From contig NZ_CAJNBK010000020.1 of assembly GCF_905220975.1 (NCBI RefSeq), positions 60,668-124,667 of the forward strand: a DNA stretch of 64,000 nucleotides, read 5' to 3'. This document shows, piece by piece, positions 8,668 through 17,088 of the stretch (its first letter is position 1; the number at the start of each line of letters is the position of its first letter). Origin of the DNA: Paraburkholderia haematera (GTDB taxonomy: Bacteria; Pseudomonadota; Gammaproteobacteria; Burkholderiales; Burkholderiaceae). The position numbers and the translations under genes are program-made. A model generated the notes under the pieces. The model was not told the origin of the DNA. It worked only from the letters and a program-made list of their open reading frames with translations, and made no database searches.

Positions 8668-9792
8668 ATGACCAGCCTCGCAACCATCACCTGGCCCGAA
8701 GCCGACGGCCCCCGCTCTGCGCGTTGGCGCTCCGAAGCCGCGGTGCCGCCACCCAGGCGCGTCGTCGTCGCGGACGACCGCACGACCGCCGACTCGGCCT
8801 ATCGCCTCGCCTGTGAAGGAACCGCTCTACTGTGGAATGGTGATTTTCAGAACGCCCGCCAATTGCTGCAGGCGGTCACGCGCCGGCTGGAGCGCAAGCC
8901 GCGCAAGCAGGGCGAAACGCCGCTTGACGCGTTCAACCTGCATCGTCAGGCACAGTCGCAACGTGCCCGCACGCTCGGCATGATCCTGATTCCGCTCGAC
9001 GCGGCCTACGCAATTCCGCTGCGCCGCGCGCCGGAAGTACAGCAGGCCTGCATTGAAACCTACGGGCCGTCTACCGACGAACCATCGGTCGTGTCGCTGC
9101 GCGAATTGCTCGGTCTGATCGGTGCGCACGAGTGGCGCAAGAAGGGCGTGGAGATTCCCGCGCTGGGTGAGCGCATCCATCCGCACTACGGTGTGTTTTC
9201 ACCGGTGCGAGGTGAATATGTGGATCTGGTCGCGCGCACGCCTTTGCCGTCGTTGAACAAGGCGTTCGATATCGGCACCGGTACGGGTGTGCTGGCTGCG
9301 CTGCTCGCCAAACGCGGCGTGAAGAAAGTCGTCGCGACTGATCAGGACCCGCGAGCGCTGGCCTGCGCGCGCGAAAATCTCACGCGCCTTGGCTACGATC
9401 AGCAAGTCGAGATCGTGCAAGCCGATCTGTTTCCGGAAGGCCGTGCGCCGCTGGTGGTCTGCAATCCGCCGTGGGTGCCGGCGCGGCCCGCCTCGCCGAT
9501 CGAATACGCGATCTACGATTCGGAAAGCCGCATGCTGCTCGGTTTTCTGGACGGGCTGGCGGAGCATGTGTCGCCGGGCGGAGAGGGCTGGCTGATCATG
9601 TCGGACTTCGCGGAGCATCTCGGATTGCGTACGCGCGAGTGGTTGCTTGCCGCCATTGAAAAGGCGGGGCTGACCGTGGTGGGTCGCGAGGATATTCGTC
9701 CGCGGCACCCGAAGCCGACCGATGAAACCGACGCACTGCATACGGCGCGCATGGCTGAAGTGACGTCGCTCTGGCGTCTGAAGGCGCGCTGA
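8668..9792 (+). CDS. Class I SAM-dependent methyltransferase with NPPW motif
   Basis: The 374-residue protein has an N-terminal region of about 190 residues without a recognised fold, then a Rossmann methyltransferase domain. The SAM-binding loop is FDIGTGTGVLAALLAKRG. The catalytic tetrapeptide is NPPW in VVCNPPWVPARP, the form used by enzymes that methylate amide or exocyclic nitrogen such as PrmC, PrmB, RlmG and RsmC. The open frame extends upstream to 8479, but that part is arginine/proline-rich out-of-frame-like sequence and the ATG at 8668 is the first plausible start. The target (protein glutamine or rRNA guanine) cannot be told from sequence. It stands alone, convergent with the flavoprotein gene. 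Confidence 0.8.
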   Translation: MTSLATITWPEADGPRSARWRSEAAVPPPRRVVVADDRTTADSAYRLACEGTALLWNGDFQNARQLLQAVTRRLERKPRKQGETPLDAFNLHRQAQSQRARTLGMILIPLDAAYAIPLRRAPEVQQACIETYGPSTDEPSVVSLRELLGLIGAHEWRKKGVEIPALGERIHPHYGVFSPVRGEYVDLVARTPLPSLNKAFDIGTGTGVLAALLAKRGVKKVVATDQDPRALACARENLTRLGYDQQVEIVQADLFPEGRAPLVVCNPPWVPARPASPIEYAIYDSESRMLLGFLDGLAEHVSPGGEGWLIMSDFAEHLGLRTREWLLAAIEKAGLTVVGREDIRPRHPKPTDETDALHTARMAEVTSLWRLKAR

Positions 9793-9927
9793 ACGGCTGC
9801 GCGCGATGGAACGCGATGGTGCGCAGCAATCGGGCCCGCAGCGTTGCTCGAGACTGCGGCCATGCGAGATCCATTGCATCGGCACCGGATTCGCGGGCTA
9901 GACGAGACGCCGCTGAAAAACGGCGTG

Positions 9928-11199
9928 TCAGACCGGCACGCCGCGCGCCTTCAGATAAGCCACTGCGCCGCGTCCGGCCGCGAGGCCGCTGGCGAAGCAG
10001 GCGGTCAGCAGATAACCGCCGGTCGGCGCTTCCCAGTCGAGCATTTCACCCGCGCAGAACGCGCCGGGCAGATGCTCGATCATCAAATGTTGACCCAGCG
10101 CTTCGAAAGGGATGCCGCCCGCGGTGCTGATCGCTTCCTCGATAGGCCGGGTGCGCGTGAGTCGCACCGGCAGCGCTTTGATCGCGTGTGCGAGGCCATT
10201 CGCATCGGCGAAGGCTTCCTTCGACAGAATCTCGTGCAATAAGGCCAGTTTTACGCCTCCAATGCCGACTCTGCCATGCAGGTGAGTCGACATGGAGCGT
10301 GAACCGCGTGGTCGCGTGACCTCGGCAACGACACGCTCCAACGTCAAGCCTGGCGCCAGGTCCAGCGCGATCGTGACGTCGCCGTCGGCGAGAATCCGCT
10401 CCCGGATGGCTGCGGACAGCGCGTAAATCAGGCTCCCTTCGAGGCCCGTTTCGGTCAGAAGTATTTCACCTTGTCGATTGTGGACTTTATTGTCTACATC
10501 GGTGAGCATGATGGCCACGGATTTCACTGGCTGACCGGCGAAACGCTCGCGCAGATAGGGGCTCCAGTCCGCATCGAAGCCGCAGTTTGCGGGCCGCAAT
10601 GACGTCACCGGCACTTCGCGTGCGCTCAAGAGCGGCACCCATGCGGCGTCCGATCCAAGCCGCGGCCAGCTTGCGCCGCCGAGTGCGAACACTACGGCAT
10701 CGCAGGTCGCGCGTTGCTCGCCGTCGGGTGTTTCGAAGCGCAACGCATGCGCCGCGGTGTTCCCGTCATCGGTGTCCCAACCGGTCCACTTGTGGCGCAT
10801 GTGAAAGCGCACGCCCGCTTCCCTCAACCGATGCAACCACGCACGCAGCATCGGCGCCGCCTTCATATCGGTCGGAAAAACCCGCCCCGAACTGCCGACG
10901 AAGGTTTCGACGCCAAGCCCATGTAGCCAGGCTCGCAATGCGTCGGGACCGAACGCGTCGAGTAGCGGCGCGATTTGTTCGCGGCGCGCGCCGTAGCGGC
11001 CAAGAAACGGCTCGAGCGGTTCCGAATGCGTGATGTTCATGCCGCCTTTGCCCGCCATCAGGAATTTGCGGCCCACGGATGGCATCGCGTCGTAGACGTC
11101 GACTTGTACGCCATGCAGAGCGAGCGCCTCGGCGGCCATCAAGCCGGCGGGGCCGCCGCCGATCACGGCGACGCGGGCAGAATCGAAGGAGGATGACAT
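9928..11199 (-). CDS. BaiN/HI0933-like flavoprotein (TIGR03862 type)
   Basis: The 423-residue protein starts with a dinucleotide-binding loop, VAVIGGGPAGLMAAEALALHG. It has the family segments GRKFLMAGKGGMNITHSE and SGRVFPTDMKAAPML, and a C-terminal GGIPFEALGQHLMIEHLPG...GYLLTACFASG region. These identify the HI0933/BaiN flavoprotein family, whose members bind FAD; the physiological reaction is mostly unknown. I chose the ATG at 11199 over the longer frame because the extra 36 residues are Pro/Arg-rich and unlike the family. An unusually AT-rich run of codons at 10465-10495, encoding D-N-K-V-H-N-R-Q-G-E, matches a segment of non-coding DNA at 5555-5585. Confidence 0.85.
   Translation of the reverse strand: MSSSFDSARVAVIGGGPAGLMAAEALALHGVQVDVYDAMPSVGRKFLMAGKGGMNITHSEPLEPFLGRYGARREQIAPLLDAFGPDALRAWLHGLGVETFVGSSGRVFPTDMKAAPMLRAWLHRLREAGVRFHMRHKWTGWDTDDGNTAAHALRFETPDGEQRATCDAVVFALGGASWPRLGSDAAWVPLLSAREVPVTSLRPANCGFDADWSPYLRERFAGQPVKSVAIMLTDVDNKVHNRQGEILLTETGLEGSLIYALSAAIRERILADGDVTIALDLAPGLTLERVVAEVTRPRGSRSMSTHLHGRVGIGGVKLALLHEILSKEAFADANGLAHAIKALPVRLTRTRPIEEAISTAGGIPFEALGQHLMIEHLPGAFCAGEMLDWEAPTGGYLLTACFASGLAAGRGAVAYLKARGVPV
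10465..10495 (+). repeat. Copy B of the 31-base element, inside the flavoprotein gene
   Basis: This copy matches 5555-5585 at 28 of 31 positions. It lies within the coding sequence of the flavoprotein gene on the opposite strand. It includes AAT, AAA, GTC, CAA, GGT and GAA codons and is followed by the rare ATA and CTT, which stand out from the GC-rich codons around it. Confidence 0.6.
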
Positions 11200-11606
11200 G
11201 CGGTCCTGCGGATGAGCGGAGGGGCGGCGCGTTGGCCCGATCCGACAATCGGGCGGCGCGAAGGGCGCTATTTTCACACCGTCGGCAACGCAGGGCAAAC
11301 TGGGCAACCGGCGACCTGCGACCGGTCAACGAGCTAACGGGCCAGCGCGAGCTAACGGCCGAAAAGAGCTGGGTTCGGGCGTATCGCAAGCTCCTGCGCT
11401 CACGTTCGCTCCTTTGTTATTCACTCACGCGAACTATACTTTTCAAACACCTTCCACCGGACGCAGTCCGCTTCTTCCCCGCGTCACACTACCCCACCGC
11501 TCTCATTTCGCCCGACACGGCCAATGCAGCCGCGTCGCGGCTGGCGACGTGGTTTGCGCGCCCGCTGTTTGTCTGGATGTTTCGACGTTTGATCAAGGAG
11601 ACTGCC
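11200..11606. other. Intergenic region between flavoprotein gene and DUF1059 gene
   Basis: This 407-base stretch has no convincing gene. It must hold the promoter of the minus-strand flavoprotein gene on its left and that of the DUF1059 gene on its right. The best candidate for the latter is a TATACT at 11435-11440 with CTTTGT 17 bases upstream (11412-11417), a weak match to the sigma-70 consensus. Confidence 0.4.
11412..11440 (+). promoter_or_regulatory. Candidate sigma-70 promoter for the DUF1059 gene
   Basis: CTTTGT and TATACT are separated by 17 bases in a locally AT-richer stretch. The -35 is poor, so the call rests mainly on the -10 and its position about 165 bases before the gene. Confidence 0.3.
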
Positions 11607-11816
11607 ATGACTCGCAAATACATCGACTGCCGCGAGTTCCCGAGCGAAACGAAATGCACCGTTGCCCTCTCTGCCGACAGCGAGAGCGAATTGCTCGACG
11701 CGGCTGTGCAGCATGCCGTGACGGTACACAAACATGCGGACTCGCCGGAACTGCGTGACCAGCTCAAGACGCTGTTTCATGACGGCACGCCGCCGGTCGA
11801 AGCCCCGCGCGCGTGA
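11607..11816 (+). CDS. DUF1059 family small protein
   Basis: The 69-residue protein starts MTRKYIDCREFPSETKCTVA. It matches the DUF1059 family, small soluble proteins with one Cys near the N-terminus (C8), a second at C17 and an Ala/His-rich helix (LLDAAVQHAVTVHKH). Function is unknown. The ATG at 11607 follows CAAGGAG at an ideal distance, and the longer open frame upstream is not protein-like. It stands alone on the plus strand, convergent with the next gene. Confidence 0.8.
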   Translation: MTRKYIDCREFPSETKCTVALSADSESELLDAAVQHAVTVHKHADSPELRDQLKTLFHDGTPPVEAPRA

Positions 11817-11905
11817 TTTGTTGATCTTCTTTGAGGACAGATGCCGGCCGATCAGTTCGAGTGGCTGTGAGCCGCTCGAACGGGTCGCGGCGTTGCGTGG
11901 GCGTT

Positions 11906-12226
11906 CTAGCCGGGGTAGGCCTCATCCACCTTCAGGCCGGCCAGCTTGAAAATGACTCGCAGCGTTTGCGGTTTGATGTCGCGACGTGAAGCGAGCGTTG
12001 TCATCACGAAGTCGAGTACTTTCGCGTACTTGAGCATCGTCAGGCACGTCTCCATGTCGACACTGCCATCGCGCATGACTTCGGCCAGCCGCAACATTTC
12101 GGAGGAGATGTCGCGTGCCATTTCCAGTTCGAGCTGCTGCTTCTCCGACCACGCGGGCGTGGCGGTGAGCTTGGCCAGCATTTCCTGAAATTTCTGTTCG
12201 ACGTTTCCGTTGGGTACCGTGTCCAT
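11906..12226 (-). CDS. Conserved hypothetical protein, helical, 106 residues
   Basis: I do not recognise a named family. The protein is predicted all-helical, with alternating acidic and basic residues, several Met and no Cys, no signal peptide and no membrane segment. It contains KQQLELEMARDISSEMLRLA and ends KLAGLKVDEAYPG. Codon use is normal for the replicon and the length suits a small cytoplasmic regulator or adaptor. It is convergent with the DUF1059 gene and divergent from the methyltransferase gene at 12612, with no operon partner. Confidence 0.65.
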   Translation of the reverse strand: MDTVPNGNVEQKFQEMLAKLTATPAWSEKQQLELEMARDISSEMLRLAEVMRDGSVDMETCLTMLKYAKVLDFVMTTLASRRDIKPQTLRVIFKLAGLKVDEAYPG

Positions 12227-12611
12227 CGCTGCCTCTTCTATTATCCAGGCGCGCGTCCGTTTGAGATCGCGGCGCGCTGCCGGTTACGTAACGTTCAGTC
12301 CGTGTTCCGGGACCGTCCTCCCCACATGCATTCGGTTCGCGTGATCAATGCCACGGCCGGCAGGCTGTTGTTATGCGCGACACGGCTTACGCCATCGAGT
12401 GAGCCGGCCTGCAAGATGCTTTGAAACCACGTTGGAAACGTCCTGCGTACTGCTTTTCGAGCAGGAAGTGTTCCAGGTTTGCGGTGTTTCTCGCATGTTC
12501 GATGCGGCTCCTCAGGTGAGCGGCCCGCGCTTTGGGTAAACTGGCAGCAACTTTTCCTTTTTTCCGTCACCTGTCGCACGTTCGCGTTGCAATCAATGGC
12601 GGTTCCCCACG
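12227..12611. other. Gene-free region between two divergent genes
   Basis: I see no gene in these 385 bases. A 94-codon frame on the minus strand (12295-12579) lacks a ribosome site and family resemblance. The region should hold the divergent promoters of the genes at 12226 and 12612. A TAAACT at 12536-12541 and a pyrimidine-rich tract just before the methyltransferase gene are the only notable features. Confidence 0.4.
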
Positions 12612-13454
12612 ATGTCCAGCAAAACCCACGAAATCCGTCCGAACCAATCCGTCGAGCTCTTGAAGGAGCTTCATATCCTGACGCGCGACGGCAAGATGAA
12701 CCAGGACAGCCGCCGAAAGCTGAAGCAGGTCTATCACCTGTTCCAGTTCATCGAGCCGCTGCTGAAAGACCTCAAGGATCAGCAGGGCGCGGTGACGCTC
12801 GTCGATCATGGCGCGGGCAAGTCATATCTAGGTTTTATCCTGTATGACCTGTTCTTCAAGGAGTTTCACGACGCCGCTGGTGGGGCGTCGCACATTTACG
12901 GCATCGAAACGCGCGAGGAACTGGTGACGAAATCCGAGGAGCTGGCCGAGCGGCTGGGCTTCAAGGGCATGTCGTTCCTGAATCTGTCGGTCGCGGAGTC
13001 CATCACTTCGGAGCGCTTGCCGGCACAGATCGATATCGTGACGGCGCTGCATGCGTGCAATACCGCGACTGACGACGCACTCCGGTTCGCTCTGGAAAAG
13101 CACGCGAAGTACATCGTGGTCGTGCCGTGTTGCCAGGCCGAGGTGGCCGGGGTGCTACGGCAGAACAAGGGTAAATCGCTGGGGAATGCGTTGACCGAGA
13201 TCTGGCGGCATCCGCTGCATACCCGGGAATTTGGAAGCCAGATTACCAACGTGCTGCGCTGCTTGCAGCTGGAAGCACATGGCTATCAGGTGAGCGTGAC
13301 CGAACTGGTCGGGTGGGAGCATTCCATGAAGAATGAACTGATTATTGCGCAGTTCAAGGATCTGCCGAGGCGGCGGCCGGCCGAGAGGCTTAATGAGGTG
13401 ATGGAGACGCTTGGCATCGAGGAGCTGAAAGAACGGTTTTTCGTCTCTGCCTGA
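12612..13454 (+). CDS. SAM-dependent methyltransferase, methyltransferase-13 type
   Basis: The 280-residue protein has a SAM-binding block VTLVDHGAGKSYLGFILYDL near residue 60, the signature of the PF13679-type domain also found in tRNA(Ser) Um44-type and uncharacterised enzymes. A Cys pair in VVPCCQAEVAGVL (about residue 172) fits the CCQ/CCH motif seen in that group. The C-terminal half includes a conserved GWEHSMKNELIIAQ segment. Substrate is unknown; an RNA target is plausible from the family but not shown here. The ribosome site is weak. It converges with the DUF1415 gene. Confidence 0.78.
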   Translation: MSSKTHEIRPNQSVELLKELHILTRDGKMNQDSRRKLKQVYHLFQFIEPLLKDLKDQQGAVTLVDHGAGKSYLGFILYDLFFKEFHDAAGGASHIYGIETREELVTKSEELAERLGFKGMSFLNLSVAESITSERLPAQIDIVTALHACNTATDDALRFALEKHAKYIVVVPCCQAEVAGVLRQNKGKSLGNALTEIWRHPLHTREFGSQITNVLRCLQLEAHGYQVSVTELVGWEHSMKNELIIAQFKDLPRRRPAERLNEVMETLGIEELKERFFVSA

Positions 13455-13496
13455 TCTTGTCCTGTAGCGGTGGCTTTTTCATGGCCACCGCACGAA

Positions 13497-14051
13497 CTAC
13501 CTTTTCATCAGATCATTCCAACCTTTAAGACCAATGCGCCGCAGGGTTTCCTGATTCCGCTCATAAATAGCTTCAGCATCGGGAAAAGCCTGAACCGCCC
13601 GTTCAATACTATCTTCGCGAAGCAGATGCAAAATCGGGTAGGGCGCCCGATTCGTGTAATTCTCAATATCGTCGGGTTTACTGCCTTCAAACTGATATTG
13701 AGGGTGAAAGCTCGCAATTTGGATAATGCCTTCCAGCCGAAGTTGTTTGATCATTCTTTCGGCAAAAAACAGGCAATCGTTATAGTCGAGAAAATCGCCG
13801 AGCGCCCGCGGTAAAACCAGAAGCGTGGTATCCACTGTTTCAGGATTTGCCGCGACGAGCGCCTGAATTTCGTTTTCGAGATCGGTTAAAACCCCTTCCA
13901 TATTCACTGCGTCGCTCACGGCATAGCGAATCTGGTCCTTCACATGCACGGCCTTGGCAAAAGGGCACAAATTGAGCCCAATCACGGCCTCTGTTAGCCA
14001 GTGACGAGTGGCGGTGATAACAGCGTCATGAGATTCGGCAGGCGACGACAT
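13497..14051 (-). CDS. DUF1415 family protein
   Basis: The 184-residue protein matches DUF1415 through TRHWLTEAVIGLNLCPFAKA near the N-terminus and through FLDYNDCLFFAERMI, SFHPQYQFEG and NRAPYPILHLLRE further on. The conserved Cys in NLCPFA and the His in FHPQYQF suggest a metal or redox site, but no activity is established for the family. The ATG at 14051 starts the conserved part; 23 upstream codons in the open frame are not family-like. It lies 85 bases downstream of the tetR gene on the same strand and may be read through from it. Confidence 0.85.
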   Translation of the reverse strand: MSSPAESHDAVITATRHWLTEAVIGLNLCPFAKAVHVKDQIRYAVSDAVNMEGVLTDLENEIQALVAANPETVDTTLLVLPRALGDFLDYNDCLFFAERMIKQLRLEGIIQIASFHPQYQFEGSKPDDIENYTNRAPYPILHLLREDSIERAVQAFPDAEAIYERNQETLRRIGLKGWNDLMKR

Positions 14052-14136
14052 AGCAAGCAGCGAAAGGGGAAAGTGCCATTCTAACGGCGCGGAACCGTAC
14101 CGATCCGCGCTCTGCCGCAACAGGAGGTCAAAAACT

Positions 14137-14778
14137 TTAACGTGCCGCTGACGCGCCGCACGCTGCGGCGATCAACTGCGCCGCCACCTTCGGTGCGGCA
14201 AGGATCGGCCCGCAGCCCGGGCCGTAGGTCTGGCTGGCCGCATACACGCCTTCGATCATCAAACCCAGCCCGTTGGCCAGCGCCACGGGATCGTCGGCGC
14301 CTGCCGCAGTCGTCAGTTCCAGAAGCCGCGCCATCAGCCGTTCCTTGTTGCGAAACACGAATTGCCGTGCCGGATGCGCCGCGTCGGGAAACTCCACCGA
14401 GACATTCACGAAAGGACAGCCGCGGTAGTCGTCGATCGATGCGCGCACCGCCAGGTCGTCGAAATATTGCTGAAGCTGCCTGGCCGGCTCGCCGGGATGC
14501 TTCGCAAAGCTCTTCTCTACATAGCCGAAAAACTGCTCGTCCTTGCGCTCCAGATACGCCAGCACCAGGTCGTCTTTCGACGAAAACTGGCGATACAAAC
14601 TCATCTTGTTCACGCCCGCGCGCTCGACCACCGTGTCGATGCCGACCGCTCGCACCCCCTCGCGATAGAACAGTTCGTCCGCGGCGCGCAACAGATTCTG
14701 CTGCGCCTGCGGGCCGGCCGTCTGCGCGCCGCGCGTTCGCCGTGCACGGGCTGGCTTGAGGGTTTCACTGTTGGACAT
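14137..14778 (-). CDS. TetR/AcrR family transcriptional regulator
   Basis: The 213-residue regulator has the N-terminal TetR helix-turn-helix: GIDTVVERAGVNKMSLYRQF (about residues 46-65) followed by SSKDDLVLAYLERKDE. The C-terminal half is the variable ligand-binding helical domain. It is divergent from the MFS gene at 14933, and the shared 154-base region contains a consensus promoter and two inverted repeats with the same architecture (GTnAC-N6-GTnAC). It therefore most likely represses the MFS gene and itself, with induction by a substrate of the transporter. A basic, Ala/Arg-rich N-terminal arm of about 25 residues precedes the HTH. Confidence 0.88.
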   Translation of the reverse strand: MSNSETLKPARARRTRGAQTAGPQAQQNLLRAADELFYREGVRAVGIDTVVERAGVNKMSLYRQFSSKDDLVLAYLERKDEQFFGYVEKSFAKHPGEPARQLQQYFDDLAVRASIDDYRGCPFVNVSVEFPDAAHPARQFVFRNKERLMARLLELTTAAGADDPVALANGLGLMIEGVYAASQTYGPGCGPILAAPKVAAQLIAAACGASAAR

Positions 14779-14806
14779 GGTGTGCCACCTGGATTGAACT
14801 AACGCC

Positions 14807-14835
14807 TTGACATGTTACCGACCAGTAACTAATAT
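14807..14835 (+). promoter_or_regulatory. Consensus sigma-70 promoter for the MFS gene
   Basis: TTGACA (14807-14812), a 17-base spacer and TAATAT (14830-14835) form a near-perfect promoter reading towards the MFS gene. One TetR-type dyad fills the spacer, so a bound repressor would block polymerase. Confidence 0.85.
14814..14829. promoter_or_regulatory. TetR-type operator O1
   Basis: GTTAC-N6-GTAAC is a perfect inverted repeat lying within the spacer of the MFS promoter, between its -35 and -10 elements. Confidence 0.65.
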
Positions 14836-14846
14836 CGCAACACTCA

Positions 14847-14866
14847 TTGTGACTGATCTGTCACAA
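14847..14866. promoter_or_regulatory. TetR-type operator O2
   Basis: TTGTGAC-N6-GTCACAA is a perfect 7-bp-arm inverted repeat. Its centre is 35 bases from that of O1, so it would cover the first transcribed bases. Arms and spacer length match O1, supporting recognition by the same dimer. Confidence 0.65.
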
Positions 14867-14932
14867 GTCCTTTACCGAAATCGTAATAGTGCGAGCGGCG
14901 CGGCCTTCGGGCAGGCGTCGATTGGAGAACCG

Positions 14933-16216
14933 ATGAACTGGGCAGCGAGACTGATTGGCGGACGTTTCCACTACGGCTGGTTGACGGTCGCGGTGGTGTT
15001 TCTGGTGTTGCTGGCGGCGGCCGGCACGCGTGCTACGCCGAGCGTGATGATGGTGCCGCTGGAGCATCAATTCGGCTGGAGCCGCGCGACAATTTCGCTC
15101 GCGATCTCCGTGAACATTGCGCTCTACGGTCTGATGGGGCCGTTCGCGGCCGCGGCAATGCAGCGCTTTGGCGTGCGTCCTACTTTGCTGATCGCGCTCG
15201 GCACGATGGCGGCGGGCGTGGCGTTGTCGTCGCTGATGACGCACCCGTGGCAGATGATTCTGATCTGGGGCGTGATGGTCGGCGGCTCGACCGGGGTGGC
15301 GGCGCTGTCGTTGTCGGCAACCGTGGTGACACGCTGGTTCACCACGCATCGCGGCCTCGTGATGGGGATTCTCACGGCCAGTTCGGCGACCGGCCAACTG
15401 GTGTTCCTGCCGATGCTCGCGGCCATCGCGGAGCATTACGGGTGGCGCCAGGTGGTGTGGGTCGTCGCGGGCGCGGCGGCGATCGTATTACCTCTGGTCG
15501 CGTTTCTGTTGCCGGAGCGGCCCGCGGATATGCAACTGCGCCCATTCGGCGAACCGGCCAACACGCCGATCTCCACCACTGTCACCAAACAGAACCCGCT
15601 GGCCATCGCCTTCGGCACGCTTGCCATGGCGAGCAAGCGGCGCGATTTCTGGCTCCTGTTCTTCAGTTTCTTTATCTGCGGCGCGAGCACCAATGGTTAC
15701 GTCGGCACGCACCTGATCGCCATGTGCGGCGACTACGGCATGACCGAAGTGCAGGGCGCTTCCTTGCTCGCCGCGATGGGCATCTTCGATCTGTTCGGCA
15801 CGACGCTGTCGGGCTGGCTGTCGGACCGCTTCAACAGCCGCGTGCTGCTGTTCTGGTACTACGGCCTGCGCGGTTTGTCGTTGATGTATCTGCCGCACGC
15901 GTTCGGTATCGATTTCTTCGGCCTGCCGCTCTTCGCGGTGTTCTACGGACTCGACTGGATCGCCACCGTGCCGCCTACCGTGCGTCTCGCGACCGATGCC
16001 TTCGGCAAGGAGTCGGCGCCGGTCGTGTTCGGCTGGGTGGTCGCCGGCCACCAGCTCGGCGCGGCTTTCGCGGCGCTCGGCGCGGGCATGCTGCGCGCGA
16101 GCCTCGGCACGTACACGGTGGCGTCGATGATTTCTGGCGGACTGTGCCTGGTGGCTGCCATGATCGTGCTGCGGATCAACCGGCCGGCCAAGGTGCCGGA
16201 ACCGCAAGCGGCGTGA
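14933..16216 (+). CDS. MFS transporter (monocarboxylate/oxalate-formate antiporter-like)
   Basis: The 427-residue protein has twelve hydrophobic helices with an N-terminal HYGWLTVAVVFLVLL segment and a GVMVGGSTGVAALSLSATVV stretch. The WLSDRFNSR loop corresponds to the MFS cytoplasmic signature between helices 8 and 9. The layout resembles the monocarboxylate and oxalate:formate group, but the substrate is unknown. I chose the ATG at 14933, preceded by TTGGAGAAC; the open frame upstream begins inside the promoter. It is regulated by the divergent TetR through two operators in the shared region. A strong terminator follows. Confidence 0.85.
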   Translation: MNWAARLIGGRFHYGWLTVAVVFLVLLAAAGTRATPSVMMVPLEHQFGWSRATISLAISVNIALYGLMGPFAAAAMQRFGVRPTLLIALGTMAAGVALSSLMTHPWQMILIWGVMVGGSTGVAALSLSATVVTRWFTTHRGLVMGILTASSATGQLVFLPMLAAIAEHYGWRQVVWVVAGAAAIVLPLVAFLLPERPADMQLRPFGEPANTPISTTVTKQNPLAIAFGTLAMASKRRDFWLLFFSFFICGASTNGYVGTHLIAMCGDYGMTEVQGASLLAAMGIFDLFGTTLSGWLSDRFNSRVLLFWYYGLRGLSLMYLPHAFGIDFFGLPLFAVFYGLDWIATVPPTVRLATDAFGKESAPVVFGWVVAGHQLGAAFAALGAGMLRASLGTYTVASMISGGLCLVAAMIVLRINRPAKVPEPQAA

Positions 16217-16256
16217 AGCTGCGCCTCGGTGCGCGGTGAACGAAGCGAATCTGCAT

Positions 16257-16281
16257 AAACGGCCTCTCATGAGGCCGTTTT
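16257..16281 (+). terminator. Rho-independent terminator after the MFS gene
   Basis: AAACGGCCTC/GAGGCCGTTT is a perfect 10-bp stem with a TCAT loop and a short T-tail, 40 bases after the stop. Confidence 0.88.
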
Positions 16282-16403
16282 GCCATTGCAGCCAATACGA
16301 AAACTAACTGCGCACTTGTTGGAGCGCGAGCGGCCCAGCCCGGTTATGCTATGAGACCCCGGGCAACCGCCCGTCGATCATGAATTTCGACCGAGAGAAG
16401 CGC

Positions 16404-16997
16404 ATGACCAACAAACCCGCCCCTACCGCAGTTGCCATTCACGAGCTGATTGCAGGTCGCTGGAGCCCGCGCGCGTATTCGAGCGAGCCGGTGAGCCGCG
16501 AAAATCTGCATTCGGTGCTCGAAGCGGCACGCTGGGCGCCGTCTTCGTATAACGCGCAACCGTGGCGTTTCCTCGTATTCGACCGCAGCGTCGATGAAGT
16601 CTCGTTCAAGCAGGCTTTCGCCACGCTGGTGCCGTTCAATCAGGGCTGGAATGCGTCGGCGCCGGTGCTGATCGCAGTGACCACGTATACGCTCACCAAC
16701 AAAGGCGAAGTGAACCGCTGCGCGCCTTACGACGCGGGTGCAGCGGCGATGGCGCTGGTGCTGCAGGCGCACGCGCTCGGTCTCGCCGCGCATCAGATGA
16801 GCGGCTTCGACCCGCACGCGTTTCGCACGGCGTTCAAGCTGCCGCACGACGTCGACGTGATCGCCATCATTTCACTCGGCCATTACGGCGACGTCGATAA
16901 ACTCGATCCGGTGCTGCGTGAGCGCGAAAAGTCGGTGCGTCAGCGTCTGCCGCTTGCCGATATTGCCTACGGCGGTGGTTGGAAGAAGGCGTTCTGA
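16404..16997 (+). CDS. Nitroreductase family protein
   Basis: The 197-residue flavoprotein shows the nitroreductase signature ARWAPSSYNAQPWRFLVF near residues 34-51 and a C-terminal IAIISLGHYG segment. Such enzymes bind FMN as dimers and use NAD(P)H to reduce nitroaromatics, quinones or related compounds; the natural substrate is not evident. Two in-frame ATGs exist (16380 and 16404). The second has GAGAGAAG at the right distance and starts at MTNKPAP, so it is preferred. The gene is monocistronic between two terminators. Confidence 0.86.
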   Translation: MTNKPAPTAVAIHELIAGRWSPRAYSSEPVSRENLHSVLEAARWAPSSYNAQPWRFLVFDRSVDEVSFKQAFATLVPFNQGWNASAPVLIAVTTYTLTNKGEVNRCAPYDAGAAAMALVLQAHALGLAAHQMSGFDPHAFRTAFKLPHDVDVIAIISLGHYGDVDKLDPVLREREKSVRQRLPLADIAYGGGWKKAF

Positions 16998-17022
16998 GCG
17001 CTTTGCGGCCTCGGTGGTGATA

Positions 17023-17052
17023 AAAACGCGCGGTGTTGACCGCGCGTTTTTT
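17023..17052 (+). terminator. Terminator between nitroreductase and MFS genes (bidirectional)
   Basis: AAAACGCGCGG/CCGCGCGTTTT forms an 11-bp stem with a TGTTGA loop and T-rich tail. Its A-run on the other side lets it also serve the convergent minus-strand gene. Confidence 0.88.
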
Positions 17053-17088
17053 ATTCCGCATGGTTCGCGAAGCTTTAGGGCGCGCGAT

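Noticed and set aside
12295..12579. 94-codon minus-strand frame in the gap before the methyltransferase gene
   Set aside because: There is no ribosome site, a composition unlike neighbouring genes, and no recognisable motif.
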